Below, piece after piece: positions 1 to 12,270 of a DNA stretch of 64,000 nt. A program made the translations under genes and the position numbers. The DNA comes from Piliocolobus tephrosceles (taxonomy: Eukaryota; Chordata; Mammalia; Primates; Cercopithecidae), in the NCBI RefSeq assembly GCF_002776525.5, contig NC_045438.1:150171777-150235776 (forward strand), given 5' to 3'. The first letter of the stretch is position 1. Every line of letters begins with the position of its first letter. The notes under the pieces were generated by a model. The model searched no databases. It was not told where the DNA came from and saw only the letters and a list, made by a program, of their open reading frames with translations.

Positions 1-271
1 CATGCTCAGGTTTATAAAATATATACAACTGCCAAGGCACAGCTGCTGGGGTCCCTAAGATATGTGAGAAATCATAGGTTAGGGATGTGAGGAATATGTG
101 CAGGGAAACAAGGATGAAAGTACTGCCTTAGGACACAGAGAAACCAATCTGGCCAAAATGATTTGGTCATTTCTTCTATGAGGTGCATCTAAAAGTATTG
201 TGTTATTGTTTTGTGGTGATTTTTTATTTTGCAAGAAATCTTTCAATAACAATATGCTCAAAAGTGAAAGT
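1..271. other. No gene seen
   Basis: AT-rich single-copy-like DNA; no open frame or repeat recognised. Confidence 0.5.
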
Positions 272-412
272 TTAAGCCAGGTTCAATCACTCACACCTGT
301 GATCCCAGCACTTGGGAGGCCAAGGCAGGAGGATTGTTTGACCCAAGGGGTTTGAGACCAGCCTGGGCAACATAGCAGAACCCTATCTCTATTTTTTAAA
401 GTAAATAAATAA
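272..412 (+). mobile_element. Alu left monomer (FLAM-like)
   Basis: One Alu arm only, from AGCCAGGTTCAATCACTCAC to CCCTATCTCT and an A-rich tail. Confidence 0.8.
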
Positions 413-660
413 AAGTGAAAGTTTACACTTCGTAAAATATTAAGTGAGGAATTTTTCTATCCTCAAGTAAGTTGATGAATGTGAAATTGCATAAAACGTT
501 ATCATTTGCTACTCTCCATACCCATGGAGGACATATGGTGATATCCTCCAAATGAATATCCAGAACAAAATAAAATCACCAAAGTGATCACCAAAGTGAT
601 ATCCAGAACCAAATGAAAACCCCAAAACACAAATCTGAAGAAGTTTTTTGTTTTCTTGGG

Positions 661-978
661 TTGTTTTTTGTTTGTTTGTTTTGTTGTTGTTGTTGTTGTT
701 TGAGACAGAGTCTTGCTGTGTCGCTCAGGCTGGAGTGCAGTGGCGTGATCTGGGCTCAGTTCACTGCAATCTCTGCCACCCAGGTTCAACCGATTCTCCT
801 GCCTCAGCCTCCCAAGTAGCTGGGATTACAGATGCCCACCACCATGCCCAGCTAATTTTTCTATTTGTAGTAGAGGTGGTGTTTCACCATATTGGTCAGG
901 CTGGTCTTGAACTCCTGACCTCAGGTGACCCGCCTGCCTCGGCCTCCCCACGTGCTGGGATTACAGGCGTGGGCCTGA
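661..978 (-). mobile_element. AluS
   Basis: Reverse Alu; its tail reads as a (TTG)n-rich poly(T). The 5' end is clipped after GGATTACAGGCGTG. Confidence 0.9.
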
Positions 979-1009
979 AGTGTTATAATCTACATCAAAA
1001 ATTAGTAGT

Positions 1010-1325
1010 GGCCAGGTGCAGTGGGTCACACCTGCAATCCCAGCATTTTAAGAGTCTGAGGTGGGAGGATCACTTGAGGCCAGGAGTTCAGGACCAGCCT
1101 GGGAAACATAGCAAGACCTTATCTCTACAGAAAACAAACAAACAAACAAACAAAAGCTAGCCAGGTGTAGTGATACACACCTGTAGTCCTAGCTACTTGG
1201 GAGGCTGACATGGGAGGATCTCTTGAGCCCAGGAGTTCGAGGCTGCAGTGAGCTATAATTGTGCCATTGAACTCCAGCCTAGGCAACAAAGCAAGACCCT
1301 GTTTCTGTTTTTAAAAGAAAAATAA
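1010..1325 (+). mobile_element. AluJ
   Basis: Full dimer with a (CAAA)n middle linker; the right arm has the J-type GCAGTGAGCTATAATTG. Confidence 0.9.
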
Positions 1326-1786
1326 AATTAGTAGCTATTTTGGAAACCCTGTACTTAAAGTTTACAAGTTATTACATGCAGCTGTGGAAGGTGATCATAT
1401 GACATTTCGATCCAGTAATTATTCTCCTACATTGACTTTGCCAATTTTTATCTCATGCTTTTGTGTTCATGTACCAAAAGTGAAGCAAAACCTATAATGT
1501 GTTAAGATTGATAGAAGAATTCTATACAATGTTACTAAGGCTTCACCTAGAAAGAAAACTCAATTAATTCCAATAATGGTTTAATTTTTTAATCTAATTC
1601 ATGGAATCAATGTAAAGCTTCTGGAATTGTAGTCTGTTTAAGATGAAACATATCTGACATAATTGTGAATTTTGCTATAAATTTAGTTTAAATTTTCAAT
1701 ATTTAAGGTCAAAGTATGTATTTCTGCAATGATAATCTATATAAACATTTTGGTGGAACATGATGTCATGGTAAAAACAATATCTC
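1326..1786. other. No gene seen
   Basis: AT-rich DNA without recognised repeat. Confidence 0.5.
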
Positions 1787-2090
1787 GGCCAGGCGCAGTG
1801 GCTCAAACTTGTAATCCCAGCACTTTGAGAGGCCAAGGCAGGCGGATCATGAGGTCAGGAGTTCGAGACTGGCCTGGGGAACATGGCGAAACCCCGTCTC
1901 TACTGAAAGTACAGAAAAAAATTAGCTGGGTGTGGTGGTGCGTGCCTGTAATCCCAGCTACTTGGGAGGCTGAGGCAGGAGAATTGCTTGAACCCAGGAG
2001 GCAGAAATTGCAGTGAGCCGAGGTCATGCTATTGCACTCCAGCCTTGGCAACAGAGCAAGACTCCTTCTCCGGGGGAAAAAAAAACTTCT
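1787..2090 (+). mobile_element. AluS
   Basis: Full length, GGCCAGGCGCAGTGGCTC to a short A tail with a GGGGG interruption. Confidence 0.9.
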
Positions 2091-2106
2091 TAAATTAAGG
2101 CATCTA

Positions 2107-2410
2107 GGCTGGGCGTGGTGGCTCACACCTGTAATCCCAGCACTTTGGGAGGCCGAGACGGGTGGATCACGAGGTCAGGAGATCAAGACCATCCTGGCTA
2201 ACATGGTGAAACCCCGTCTCTACTACAAATACAAAAAATTAGCCACGTGTGTTGGCAGGTGCCTGTAGGCCCAGCTACTCGGCATGCTGAGGCAGGAGAA
2301 TGGCGTGAACCCGGGAGGTGGAGCTTGCAGTGAGCTGAGATTGTGCCATTGTACTCCAGCCTGGGCGACAGAGTGAGATTCCGTCTCAAAAAAAAAAAAA
2401 AAAAAAAAAA
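2107..2410 (+). mobile_element. AluY with target duplication
   Basis: Y-type GAGATCAAGACCATCCTGGC and GAATGGCGTGAACCCGGG. A perfect 14-base target duplication AATTAAGGCATCTA flanks it (2093-2106 and 2411-2424). Confidence 0.95.
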
Positions 2411-2424
2411 AATTAAGGCATCTA

Positions 2425-2873
2425 ATTTTAAAGATGCAGAACTATAATTGGAGTTGGTTACAGTGTAAACAGAGTCATAATTTCTCCAAAGAAGTTGCAT
2501 TATTTTATCAATTGCAATGAAACCATATTCATAAAAATTTAAAAATTTTGAAGATGCCAACTAAACTACAAAATTTTCGTATAAAGTTGATAAGTTGATG
2601 TTGATTGCAAAACAAAAAAACAAAACACTTCAGCATGGCAGTACTAAACTTTATTTCCTTTCTGCTACCCATCATCCATTGGAACTATTTAGTAAATCAG
2701 CCTGTGTCTGACCAATGATACTGAACTTTTTCATAAATTAGTCCTCTAGATTTAGGATGTGTTTTGTTCAATATCAGTTAGAAATTTTAATCAAAGAATT
2801 CAAGGAGCATCAAAAAACTCCTTGAATAAGGAGAAGTTAAAAAATAAGTCTATTTTAGAAAAAAAGCAGTATT
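2425..2873. other. No gene seen
   Basis: AT-rich DNA; one direct repeat GTTGATAAGTTGATGTTGAT. Confidence 0.5.
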
Positions 2874-3190
2874 GGCTATGCCCGGTGGCTCACACCTGTA
2901 ATCCCAGCACTTTCGGAGGCCAAGGCGGGTGAATTACTTGGGGCCAGGAGTTCAAGACCAGTCTGGCCAATATGGCAAAACCCCGTCTCTACTAAAAATA
3001 CAAAAATTAGCTGGATGTGGTGGCACACACCTGTAATCCCAGCTACTCGGGAGGTTGAGGCAGGAGAATCCTTTGGACCTGGGAGGTGGAGTTTGCAGTG
3101 AGCCGAGATTGCACCACTGTACTCCAGCCTGAGTAACACAGCAAGACTCTGTCTTGGAAAAAAAGAAAAGAAAAAGAAAAGAAAAAAATG
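2874..3190 (+). mobile_element. AluS
   Basis: Full dimer; the tail is an (AAAAG)n-like stretch. Confidence 0.9.
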
Positions 3191-3252
3191 CATTCTTCCA
3201 AAAAATGCCAGCGTCAGAAAAATGACATGAAATTTGAGACAGATAAGACTAA

Positions 3253-3554
3253 AGGCCAGGTGCGGTGGCTCAAGCCTGTAATCCCAGCACTCTGGGAGGC
3301 CGAGGAGGGCGGATCACCTGAGGTTGGGAGTTCGAGACCAGCTGGAGGAACATGGAGAAACCCCGTCTCTACTAAAAATACTAAATTAGCCAGGCATGGT
3401 GGCGCATGCCTCTAATCCCAGCTACTCAGGAGAATGAGGCAGGAGAATCGCTTGAACCCAGGAGGCAGAGGTTGCGGTGAGCCAAGATTGTGCCATTGTA
3501 CTCCAGCCTGGGCAACAAGAGCAAAACTCCGTCTCAAAAAAAAAAAAAAAAAAG
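3253..3554 (+). mobile_element. AluS
   Basis: Full dimer; short target duplication around AGACTAA on both sides. Confidence 0.9.
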
Positions 3555-3879
3555 ACTAAGAAACTGATTAAGCATGTACTATGCAACAAAAATAATCATA
3601 CCACTTAGGTTATTTTCATCATTCTGAGAAGACTAAAGATTTTTTTATTTTGCTTTAATATACATAGATAGTTGTTACTTTTTAGAAAGAATTTCATTTT
3701 CAAAAGTCTTTAAATAGAACTATTTTATTGGCCCATGCATATAATAAAACTAATTTATCAGTCAATATATAAATAATTTAGAAATTATATTCAAACATAT
3801 GTAAATTATATTGTATGCATTATTTTAGTACTTTTTCATTTTCTAAGTGTACTGGTTTGGAAAATAAATTACCCTAAAA
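3555..3879. other. No gene seen
   Basis: Very AT-rich DNA, nothing recognised. Confidence 0.5.
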
Positions 3880-3889
3880 AGAGCTACCA

Positions 3890-4182
3890 GGCTGAGCATG
3901 GTGGCTCACACCTGTAATCTCAGCATTTTGGGAGGCCAGGATGGATGGATCACTTGAGGTACAGAGTTTGAGACCAGCCTGGCCAACATGTTGAAACCCT
4001 GTCTCTACTAAAAATACAAAAGTTAACCAGTCATGGTGGCGGGCGCCTGTAATCCCAGCTACTCAGGAGGCTGAGGCAGGAAAAGAACCGGGGAGGTGGA
4101 AGTTGCAGGGAGCCAAGATCACGCCACTGCACTCCAGCCTGTGCAACAGAGCGAAACTGTCTCAAAAAAAAAAAAAAGAGAG
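3890..4182 (+). mobile_element. AluS
   Basis: Flanked by the 10-base duplication AGAGCTACCA (3880-3889 and 4183-4192). A small deletion affects the right arm. Confidence 0.9.
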
Positions 4183-4259
4183 AGAGCTACCATTTCTTAA
4201 GAGCTTACTATTTATGAAGCACTGTGTTTGAATCAATTTACTCTCTATAACCATTCTGA

Positions 4260-4560
4260 AAGGTCGTTATGAGCATCTTCATTTCACAGAAAACTCCACC
4301 TGATGATAGTAAGTGCAGTACAAGAACGTGTCTCCAGTCTCAGCCCACACTCCCCACTCACCATCTTCTACTACATCTTTGTCTACATCAACGGGACACA
4401 CTACTGGCCCACCAAAGGTGGAATGCCCTTCCAGTTAAGAACCACGAATTCAGGTCCATCATGGCCTCTGACCCTATCACCCATGTGGCCAAGGCTGTGC
4501 ATTTTCAGGGCAGCTAGCACATTTTGGAGGGCAGACTATAGCTATGTGAAAATAAATAAA
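4260..4560 (+). other. Unassigned region with protein-like frame
   Basis: A frame from 4303 reads through 87 codons (TIFYYIFVYINGTHYWPTK in the middle) and ends in an A-rich stretch with AATAAATAAA near 4552. It could be the tail of an old retrocopy or chance. I recognise no gene. Confidence 0.15.
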
Positions 4561-4609
4561 ATTTAAAAGCTGCCAGAACCCAGAAAACACCTTGAGAGAG
4601 ATGTGACTG

Positions 4610-5092
4610 TGACCTGAGTCACATAGCATGTAGTTGTAACTTCTGCTTCTTAAATTAAATCATGTCTCTTCCTCATTGTTCGTGTTCTGTAAATGACCAG
4701 AAAGGACCAGAGACAAGACTTCTTCGTCTTCCAATCACTGATCTTTGTTCCAGATTAACTGCCTCCTTTATTGTCCTTCACCTAATTCAACCCAGATGAT
4801 GCAAAAATCTTCAGCATGGAATGTTAAATAGACCCTTCTTGAAAGAAAAAGACAACCTCAATTCATCAGATCATTGTAACTATGCATTAATCGTTACATA
4901 GAAAGATCACAAAATCCTATTACGTTTCCTTAAACTATGTCTATATAAAAGGTACCAAGATTCTACACTTCGGAACACTGGCTTCCATTCTTTGGAATAT
5001 GTGCATCTTGGGTGGTTGAGTGGTCATCTCAAAGTTTGCACTTGAATAAACTCTCTTTGAACTCTGACCCTTTTGGTAATTTTAGGTTGACA
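4610..5092 (+). mobile_element. LTR-like remnant, family not assigned
   Basis: The region ends with a TATA-like CTATATAAAAGG (4940) and, 100 bases on, an AATAAA (5045) followed by CTCTCTTTGAACTCTG and GGTTGACA, the spacing of a retroviral LTR's promoter and polyadenylation signal. No target duplication was found. Confidence 0.4.
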
Positions 5093-5483
5093 GCTCTAAA
5101 CCCAAGCAATTAATGACCCTTATACCTAAGAGAGTCACGTTATACCTAAGAGAGTCGCGCTTACCCCATGTCTTTCAAACTACACATGTCTTTTGTATGT
5201 GTAATCTCCAGTTCTGGAAAATCTTTTTTTATTGTTGCTTTAAATGGTATCCTAGACACTCGAGGGGCAGACCATAATGTATAGCTCTTGCATTAATGTG
5301 AATTAAATGGTATTTGACCTCAGATTCTTAGCATCGCTAAAATTATAAATTCTTCATCTCTGGCTATCCTATAATATAGACTATGCTATGAAATGTAACA
5401 ATAAAAGTACAAGTTTTGTACTATATTTAGCACTTGGTTCATATTCCTCTGTCTTTAAGTGTCACTCTTGAGACTATGAACTC
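5093..5483. other. No gene seen; small tandem duplication
   Basis: A 20-base unit, TTATACCTAAGAGAGTCACG, is repeated next to itself with one change at 5118-5158. Confidence 0.6.
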
Positions 5484-5784
5484 TTTTTTTTTTTTTTTTT
5501 TTTTGAGGTGGAGTCCCGCTCTTTTGCCCAGGCTGGAGTGCAGTGGCGTGATCTTGGCTCACTGCAAGCTCTGCCTCCCAGGTTCAAGCAATTCTCCTAC
5601 CTCAGCCTCCCGAGTAGCTGGGACTACAGGTGCGTGCCACCATGCCCAGCTAATTTTTGTATCTGTAGTAGAGATGGGGTTTCACCATGTTAGCCAGGAT
5701 GGTCTCAATCTTCTGACCATGTGATCCACCCACCTCAGCCTCCCAAAGTGCTGGGATTACAGGCATAAGTCACCGCACCTGGCC
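5484..5784 (-). mobile_element. AluY-like
   Basis: Reverse Alu with 22 T at its start; TTAGCCAGGATGGTCTCAA is Y/Sc type. Confidence 0.9.
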
Positions 5785-6087
5785 TTTTTTTTTTTTTTTT
5801 TTTTTTTTTGACAGGGTCTCACTCTGTCACCCAGGGTGGAGTGCAGTGGCATGATCATAGCTCACTGCAGCCTCGAACTCCTGGGCTCAAGTGATTCTCC
5901 CACCTCAGCCTCCTAAGTAGCTGGGACTGCAGTTATGCACCACCATGCCCAGCTAATTTTTGTATTTTTTGTAGAATGGGGTTTCACCATGTTGCCCAAG
6001 CTGGTCTCAGATTTCTGGGCTCAAGCAATCTACCCGCCTTGGCCTTCCACAGTGCTGGGATTACAGGTGTGAACCACTGTACAGGTA
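5785..6087 (-). mobile_element. AluJ
   Basis: Reverse Alu abutting the previous one head to tail; J-type CTCACTGCAGCCTCGAAC. Confidence 0.9.
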
Positions 6088-6319
6088 AACTCTTAAAATA
6101 CCATTGTGTTTAACCTAGGTACTTATTTTTCCAATGCTTTCATCGTATTTTAATTGTTTCAGTTATGTCTTATATGTACAAAGGTTTCCCTTTAAAAAGA
6201 CATTATTTAGTAAACAATTAGCAATATATGCTAACAAATAGTGAAAATACATAAAGTACCTGTTAAGTAGATTACTCCAAGGATGTATCTACCTAGGATA
6301 ATAGATTAAAATGTTAGCT

Positions 6320-6622
6320 AGACTGGGTGTGGTGGCCCACACCTGTAATCCCAGCACTTTGGGAGGCTGAGGCAGGCAGATCACCTGAGGTCAGGAGTTT
6401 GAGACCAGCCTGACCAAAATGACGAAACCCTGCCTCTACTGAAAATATAAAAATTAGCTAGGCGTGGTGGTACGTGCTTGCAGTCCCAGCTACTTGGGAA
6501 GCTGAGGCAGGAGAATTGCTTGAACCCAGGAGGCAGAGGTTGCAGTGAGCCGAGATCGTGCCATTGCACTACAGTCTGGGCAACAAAGCGAGACTCTGTC
6601 TCAAAAATAAATAAATAAAATG
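6320..6622 (+). mobile_element. AluS
   Basis: Full dimer with (AAAT)n tail running toward the L1 3' end. Confidence 0.9.
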
Positions 6623-6635
6623 TCACCTAATAAAA

Positions 6636-6836
6636 ATGATATAATAAATGTTGGGGACTCGGGGTGGGGAAGAAGAGACAGAGGGAGGTGAGAGATAAAA
6701 GACTACACATTGGGTACAGTAGACACTGTCCAGATGATGGGTGCACCAAAATCTCAGAAATTACCACTAAAAAACTTACCCGTGTAACCAAAAACCACCT
6801 GTTCCCCAAAAACTTTTGAAATTAAAAATAAATAAA
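6636..6836 (+). mobile_element. L1 3' end
   Basis: About 200 bases of a primate L1 3' UTR, recognised by GATGGGTGCACCAAAATCTC and ACCACCTGTTCCCCAAAAAC with an AATAAATAAATAAA tail. It is 5'-truncated and adjoins the tail of the Alu on its left. Confidence 0.8.
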
Positions 6837-7452
6837 TAAAATGTTGACTAAAAGTAAGAGGTTTGTGTTGGATTTAGATATCTCCCAAATCCTAATATGG
6901 TTTGACTTGAGACAAATATATGATTGCAAATAGTTCATTAGGGAGGTAAGGGATGGCTGGTAGGGGAGCAGGAAAGGGAAGATAGCTAATTAAGCATGTG
7001 TTGTTAAACCAAAGCTAGAATTTAACTTCAGCAGCAAACGCTGAAGGCAAACATAGCCCTTACAATCATTCCTTCCAGGGATGGGGGATCTGCAGTAATT
7101 ATACGCCAACTCCCATCAGCTCCTGATTGAGGACTTCTGGGGGTTGGTGCGAACTCCCCAGTATTTCCAGATACTACCAGTTGGAACTCTAAAACACAAT
7201 GGAATAATAAGGTCTTAAAGGAAGTGGGCAGGACACTGATAGCATCTGCTACATCCCTCCAAGCCTAAAGTACCTTCTCATATCCAGTAATTAAGTAAAT
7301 ACCACCATGCTGCCTGCCCACCCTACATCTCACAAAAAAAGACAAACAATGGTCAAAGTCTAGCAGTGATGGGCTTTAAAGTAATTATAACCAAGGAAGA
7401 GAATTCTAAATGAAACACTCTTTCCCAAACAAATAAAAACAAAAAAATTCAG
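6837..7452. other. No gene seen
   Basis: Mixed-composition DNA; perhaps an old unassigned repeat around 6950-7300. Confidence 0.4.
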
Positions 7453-7748
7453 GCCGGGCACGGTGGCTGATGCCTGCAATCCCAGCACTTTGGGAGGCCT
7501 AGGTGGGTGGATCATGAGGTCAGGAGTTCAAGACCAGCCTGGCCAAGATGGTGAACCCCCGTCTCTACTAAAAAATACAAAACTTAGCTTGGCGCACTAG
7601 TCGGCGCCTGTAATCCCAGCTACTCGGGAGGCTGAGGCAGGAAAATTGCTTGAACCTGGGAGGCGGAGTTTGCAGTGAGCTGAGATCGCACCACTGCACT
7701 CTAGCCTGGGTGAGACAGCAAGACTCTGCCTCAAAAAAAAAAAAAAAT
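7453..7748 (+). mobile_element. AluS
   Basis: GGCCGGGCACGGTGGCTG start; the right arm carries an unusual GCGCACTAGTCGGCGCC. Confidence 0.9.
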
Positions 7749-7811
7749 TAAAACATAAAATAATTTAATATTATTAAATGAAAAGGACAGAAATCTAGAT
7801 TTTATATTCCA

Positions 7812-8097
7812 GCTGGGAGCAGTGGCTCACGCTTGTAATCCCAGCACTTTGGGAGGCTGAGGCGGGTGGATTACGTGAGATCAGGAGTTCAAAATCAGCC
7901 TGGCCAAAATGGTGAAACCCTGTCTCCACTAAAACTACAAAAATTAGCTGGGTGTGGTGGCCCACACCTGTAATCCCAGCTACTCAGGAGGCTGAGGCAT
8001 GAGAATCACTTGAAACCAGGAGGCAGAGGTTGCAGTGAGCCGAGATGGCGCCACTGCACTCCAGCCTGGAGACTCTGTCTCAAAAAAAAAAAAAAGA
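7812..8097 (+). mobile_element. AluS
   Basis: Full dimer missing a few bases before the tail. Confidence 0.9.
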
Positions 8098-8376
8098 AAA
8101 GAATACCTAAATATTTTATATTTTACATTCTGTTAGACTTTGGGCTGCAAGTTATTTGAGAAAAAGCCATGAAATTGGCCATGGGAAAAAGCCATGAAAT
8201 TAGCCCTATTAAAATATAACAAGGATTTCTCAGCCTAATCCAAACAGTGTCGATGAATCATTTCTTGATTGAGCTTGAGGTGCATATAAACAACTAGAAG
8301 CAATTCAGCTGTGTATTTCAATGCTTCAATGAAGGGAAGGCTTTGCCCACTGCTCCCTAGTTGATCCAAATGGTTG
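8098..8376. other. No gene seen; short duplication
   Basis: AAAAAGCCATGAAATT occurs twice, 25 bases apart, at 8161-8203. Confidence 0.6.
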
Positions 8377-8671
8377 TTTTTTTTGAGGGGGACGGAGTCT
8401 CACTCTATCGCCCAGGCTGGAGTGCAGTGGCCGGATCTCAGCTCTCTGCAAGTTCCGCCTCCCGGGTTCATGACATTCTCCTGCCTCAGCCTCCCAAGTA
8501 GCTGGGACTACAGGCACCCGCCACCACGCCCAGCTAATTTTTTTGTATTTTTTAGAAGAGATGGGGTTTCACCGTGTTAACCAGGATGGTCTCTATCTCC
8601 TGACCTCGTGATCCGCCCGCCTCAGCCTCCCAAAGTGCTGGGATTACAAGTGTGAGCCACATCGCCCAGCC
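8377..8671 (-). mobile_element. AluY
   Basis: Reverse Alu, TTAACCAGGATGGTCTC; contains CAGTGGCCGGATCTCAGC, a feature of the monkey Y lineage. Confidence 0.9.
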
Positions 8672-9396
8672 TTTTTTTTTTTTTCTTTTTCTTTTTAAAG
8701 AGAAAAATCAAGGTTTTTCTTTTGTTTTTGTGTGTTTGGTTGGTTAGTAATTTACAGACTGTGCAATAGTGCTGTTCCCCAATATATGCATAAGGCAGGA
8801 GAGAGTGGGATTTGTTTGCTTGCTTGTTTTGGAAACATACTGATGTTACTTACTGAGCCTCCAAAGCACTCCCTATCTGTGGCTGCCCCCAAGTTCAGGC
8901 AGATGAGCATTCTGAGAGCTGCTCAAAGGAATACAGTTTTTTCTAGGTATCTATAGCAAGCCTACAATCTGTTGAAGAATTTCTCACCTAATTTTTACCT
9001 CTGTATATTACCAATTTTACATCAATTCTCTCCTCCAAAAAAATGATAAGCATTCCCATGGTCACATCCTGGGTGGATCTTAAAGAGTATTGGAAATAGC
9101 ACATGCAGCTGTTAGCTTCTCCAAACACACAATCCAAAGCATTTAAATGCCCAGGCTGCAATGCTGGCAGTGAAAGACAAGAATAACAGTTACTTTTTAT
9201 ACCAAAGATAAATACCGGATGATGCCTGAAAAAGGCAGGGTCAGCCTAACTCATAGGCAGAGAAGAATACCACCAATGTCAACGGCAGGAAAAGCTCCCT
9301 GGGAAGGATGCACAGGCTTGACTAATTAACCGTCTTTTAAAGGAAAGAGCAACATGGTTTTGTTAAATGTTGAAAATACTGCTCTCAACTGCTTTT
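8672..9396. other. No gene seen
   Basis: Single-copy-like DNA; no frame over 75 codons. Confidence 0.5.
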
Positions 9397-9690
9397 TGGC
9401 GCGGTGGCTCATGCCTACAATCCCAGCATTTTGGGAGGCTGAGGCAGGTGGATCACTGGAGATCAGGAGTTTGAGACCAGCTTGGCCAAAATGGTGAAAC
9501 CCCGTCTCTACTAAAAATACAAAAAATTAGCCAGGCGTGGTGGCGGGCCTTGTAATCCCAGCTACTTGGGAGGCTGAGGCAGGAGAATTTCTTGATCCTG
9601 GGAGGCGGAGGGTTCAGTGAGCCCAGATCACGCCACTGTAAGTCACTCCAGCCTGGGCAACAAGAGCGAAACTCCGTCTCAAAAAGAAAA
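9397..9690 (+). mobile_element. AluS, 5' end clipped
   Basis: Starts at GGCGCGGTGGCTCATGCC; short (AAAAAG) tail. Confidence 0.9.
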
Positions 9691-9694
9691 ATAG

Positions 9695-9968
9695 AGCCGG
9701 GCACAGTGGCTCACGCCTGTAATCACAGCACTTTGGGAGGCCAAGGCAGACAGATCATGAGGTCAGGAGTTCGAGACCAGCCTGGCCAACATGGTGAAAC
9801 CCTGTCTCTACTAAAAATACAAAAATTAGCTGGGTGTGGTGGCACACACCTGTAATCCTAGCTACGTGGGAGGCTGAGGCAGGAGAATTGCTTGAACCCA
9901 GGAGGCAGAGATTGCAGTGAGCTGAGATTGCACCATTGTACTCCAGCCTGGGTGACAGAGTGAGACTA
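9695..9968 (+). mobile_element. AluS
   Basis: Follows the previous Alu directly; its tail has become a G-rich purine repeat. Confidence 0.9.
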
Positions 9969-10036
9969 AGGGAAAAGAAGGGGAGTGGAGGGGAGGGGAA
10001 GGGAGGGGAAGGGAGGGGACGGGAGGAGAGGGGAGG
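9969..10036 (+). repeat. (AGGGG)n purine microsatellite
   Basis: AGGGGAGGGGAAGGGAGGGG-type units start at an Alu 3' end. Runs of four G spaced closely could fold as G-quadruplex. Confidence 0.95.
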
Positions 10037-10193
10037 GTGATGAACAGGATTTAAAACTCTTCAATAAATACAGTGAATAATAAAACACATGTTTCAAATT
10101 TGAGCTGTATGGAAGGGGGATGAGTGTGATAAAGAGGGAAAAAACATTGATACATGTGTTAAGTGAAGCAAAAGCTACAAAAGATCAAGTATA

Positions 10194-10491
10194 TCGTCTG
10201 GACATGGTGGCTCAGCCTGTAATCCCAACAATTTGGGAGGCCGAGGCAGGCAGATCACGAGGTCAGGAGTTCGAGACCAGCCTGGCCAATATGATGAAAC
10301 CCCATCTCTACTAAAAATACGAACATTCTCCTTGCATGGTGGGGTGCGCCTATAATCCCAGCTACTCAGGAGGCTGAGGCAGGAGAATCACTTGAACCCG
10401 GGAGGCAGGGGTTGCAGTGAGTCGACGTCTTGCAACTGCACTCCAGCCTGGGTGACAGAGTGAGACGCCGTCTCAAAAAAAAAAAAAAAAA
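10194..10491 (+). mobile_element. AluS
   Basis: Full dimer; the middle linker has lost its A run (ACGAACATTCTCCTTGC). Confidence 0.9.
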
Positions 10492-10499
10492 GTACAGTA

Positions 10500-11260
10500 A
10501 TTATAGACTGTGGTGGTAGCTGTTTAGGAAACAAAGGGCTTAGACAAGGGGAAGAGAGTAGCGTGGTCAGAGAAAGCCTGTCTAAAGAAATAGTTAAGGC
10601 CGGGCGTGACGGCTCACATCTGTAATCCCAGCACTTTGGGCGGCTGAGGCAGGTGGATCAGGAGGTCAGGAGATTGAGACCATCCTGGCTAACACGGTGA
10701 AACCCCATCTCTACTAAAAATACAAAAAATTAGCCAGGCGTGGTGGCGGGCGCCTGTAGTCCCAGCTACTCGGGAGGCTGAGGCAGGAGAATGGCGTGAA
10801 TCCGGGAGGTGGAGCTTGCAGTGAGCCGAGATCGCGCCACTGCACTCCAGCCTGGGAGACACAGCGAGACTCCGTCTCAAAAAAAAAAAAAAAGAAAAGA
10901 AATAGTTGAGCTAAACTCCCCAAGAATCACAGTGAATCCTATGAAGAAGCATGGAGAAACAGGCCTACTGCAGGTATACCTTGGTGACCTCAAGCTGCTC
11001 AGTGTTGCTGGAACTGAGGAGGAGGTGGAATGGAAGCAGAGGGTTGGAGGTGGTTGGAGAGATAAGCAAGTGCCAAATCCCTTGGGGACCTGAAAACCAA
11101 TGATAAGGAATTTGCATAATCTCAATACAAGGAAATTGGCATCATCTCAATACAAGGAAAGCCGTGAAAAGATTTTAAGCAGGGGAAAGAAGCATGGGAT
11201 TTACACTTTAACTTGATCACTCTCACTGCCCAGTGGATTCAAGAGCGAGAAAAGGTCAGA
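10500..11260 (-). mobile_element. LINE-2 fragment, antisense, split by an AluY
   Basis: Pieces at 10500-10597 and 10908-11260 read as reverse L2 (GTGGTCAGAGAAAGCCTGTC, GATTTTAAGCAGGGGAAAGA). The AluY at 10598 separates them. A 25-base unit ending ATCTCAATACAAGGAAA is duplicated near 11115-11160. Confidence 0.55.
10598..10895 (+). mobile_element. AluY with target duplication
   Basis: Flanked by AAAGAAATAGTT on both sides (10584-10595 and 10896-10907); inserted into an L2 fragment. Confidence 0.93.
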
Positions 11261-11669
11261 AGGTAGTCTCTGTCTTCACTGTCATTGTCATTCACTCCCT
11301 CCTCCTGCCACTTTCACCCCTGCATTGCTGACCCCCAAAATCCCCACAGCATTATATGCTACCCACAGGACAACACTGCACCTCCGCAAAGGCCTAATAA
11401 TCCCTGCTCATTCAGCTTCCAAATTCCTGCAACCTTTTACCCAAAGCCATGAACCCATCCAGACCCTCTTACTAGGCATCCTGCCACACAAATCTCTTGT
11501 TCTATAGCTCACATCAGCCTCCTCTGGGAGGATAACCCCAGTTCCTCCAGTATGACCATCTCTTTTATCCCTCTACTCACCCCCTAGTTCAAACTCATGC
11601 CACCTTCAGTGTTCCTGGAACTAGATGTCATAGTGTTTTCTTTGCAAACAATTTGAATTCATGACACCA
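11261..11669. other. No gene seen
   Basis: Pyrimidine-rich DNA that may be a further L2 piece; not assigned. Confidence 0.4.
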
Positions 11670-12035
11670 TAAAATGCCTCACGTTGAAAGGAACTTTAGA
11701 GATATTCTGATTTAACCTGCAGGTTTTTATGACAAAGAAACAGGCCTGGCATGGTTAGAAGATTTTTCTGAGGTCTCTGAAGTTAGGGAGTGGCAAAGCA
11801 GGACTAAGCCCTGGGCCTCTGACTTCCTAGTTGGAGTTCCTTCCATGATTTTAAAGCAATTTTTAAAAACACTGCAGAGTGAGGGTGCTTCATGTTTTAT
11901 AAAACACTTCAACACCTGCCATCTCGTAGAATCACGGCAGCCCCCAAGTAATAGATATAAATTGAAGCTGAGAAAGACGGAGTGCTGAGAGTGTTGCTAA
12001 ACCAGGATTAGACTCAGGTGTTGTGGCTCCAAGTC
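11670..12035 (-). mobile_element. MIR-like SINE remnants, antisense
   Basis: Two degenerate stretches, 11670-11840 and 11920-12035, follow the reverse MIR pattern of an alignment from GAAACAGGCC to GGGAGTGGCAAAGCAGGACT, and of GAAGCTGAGAAAGACGGAG to CAGGATTAGACTCAGGTG. Confidence 0.45.
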
Positions 12036-12270
12036 CTGCCAAAACTACAAAAACTTTCCTATTGTCAGAAGTTAGTCCTGGGCATCAAAATTAGAGATTT
12101 CCTATTTCTGCTCGTTATTATTGGTTAATGACGCCTTTGTGTGTATTAGTTTTACAACCCTCTGAAGACCATGTTTTTTACAGCCCTGTCAAGCTCTATT
12201 TGCCCATGTAATTATCGCTATTTTTCCTTTTTATTTTTTTAATTGACACATAATTGTACATATTGTGACA

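Noticed and set aside
648..1160. 170-codon frame ending in repeated Lys-Gln-Thr
   Set aside because: Read-through of two Alus; the typical antisense-Alu peptide pattern (WRDLGS, ASASQVAGIT) recurs dozens of times in the window.
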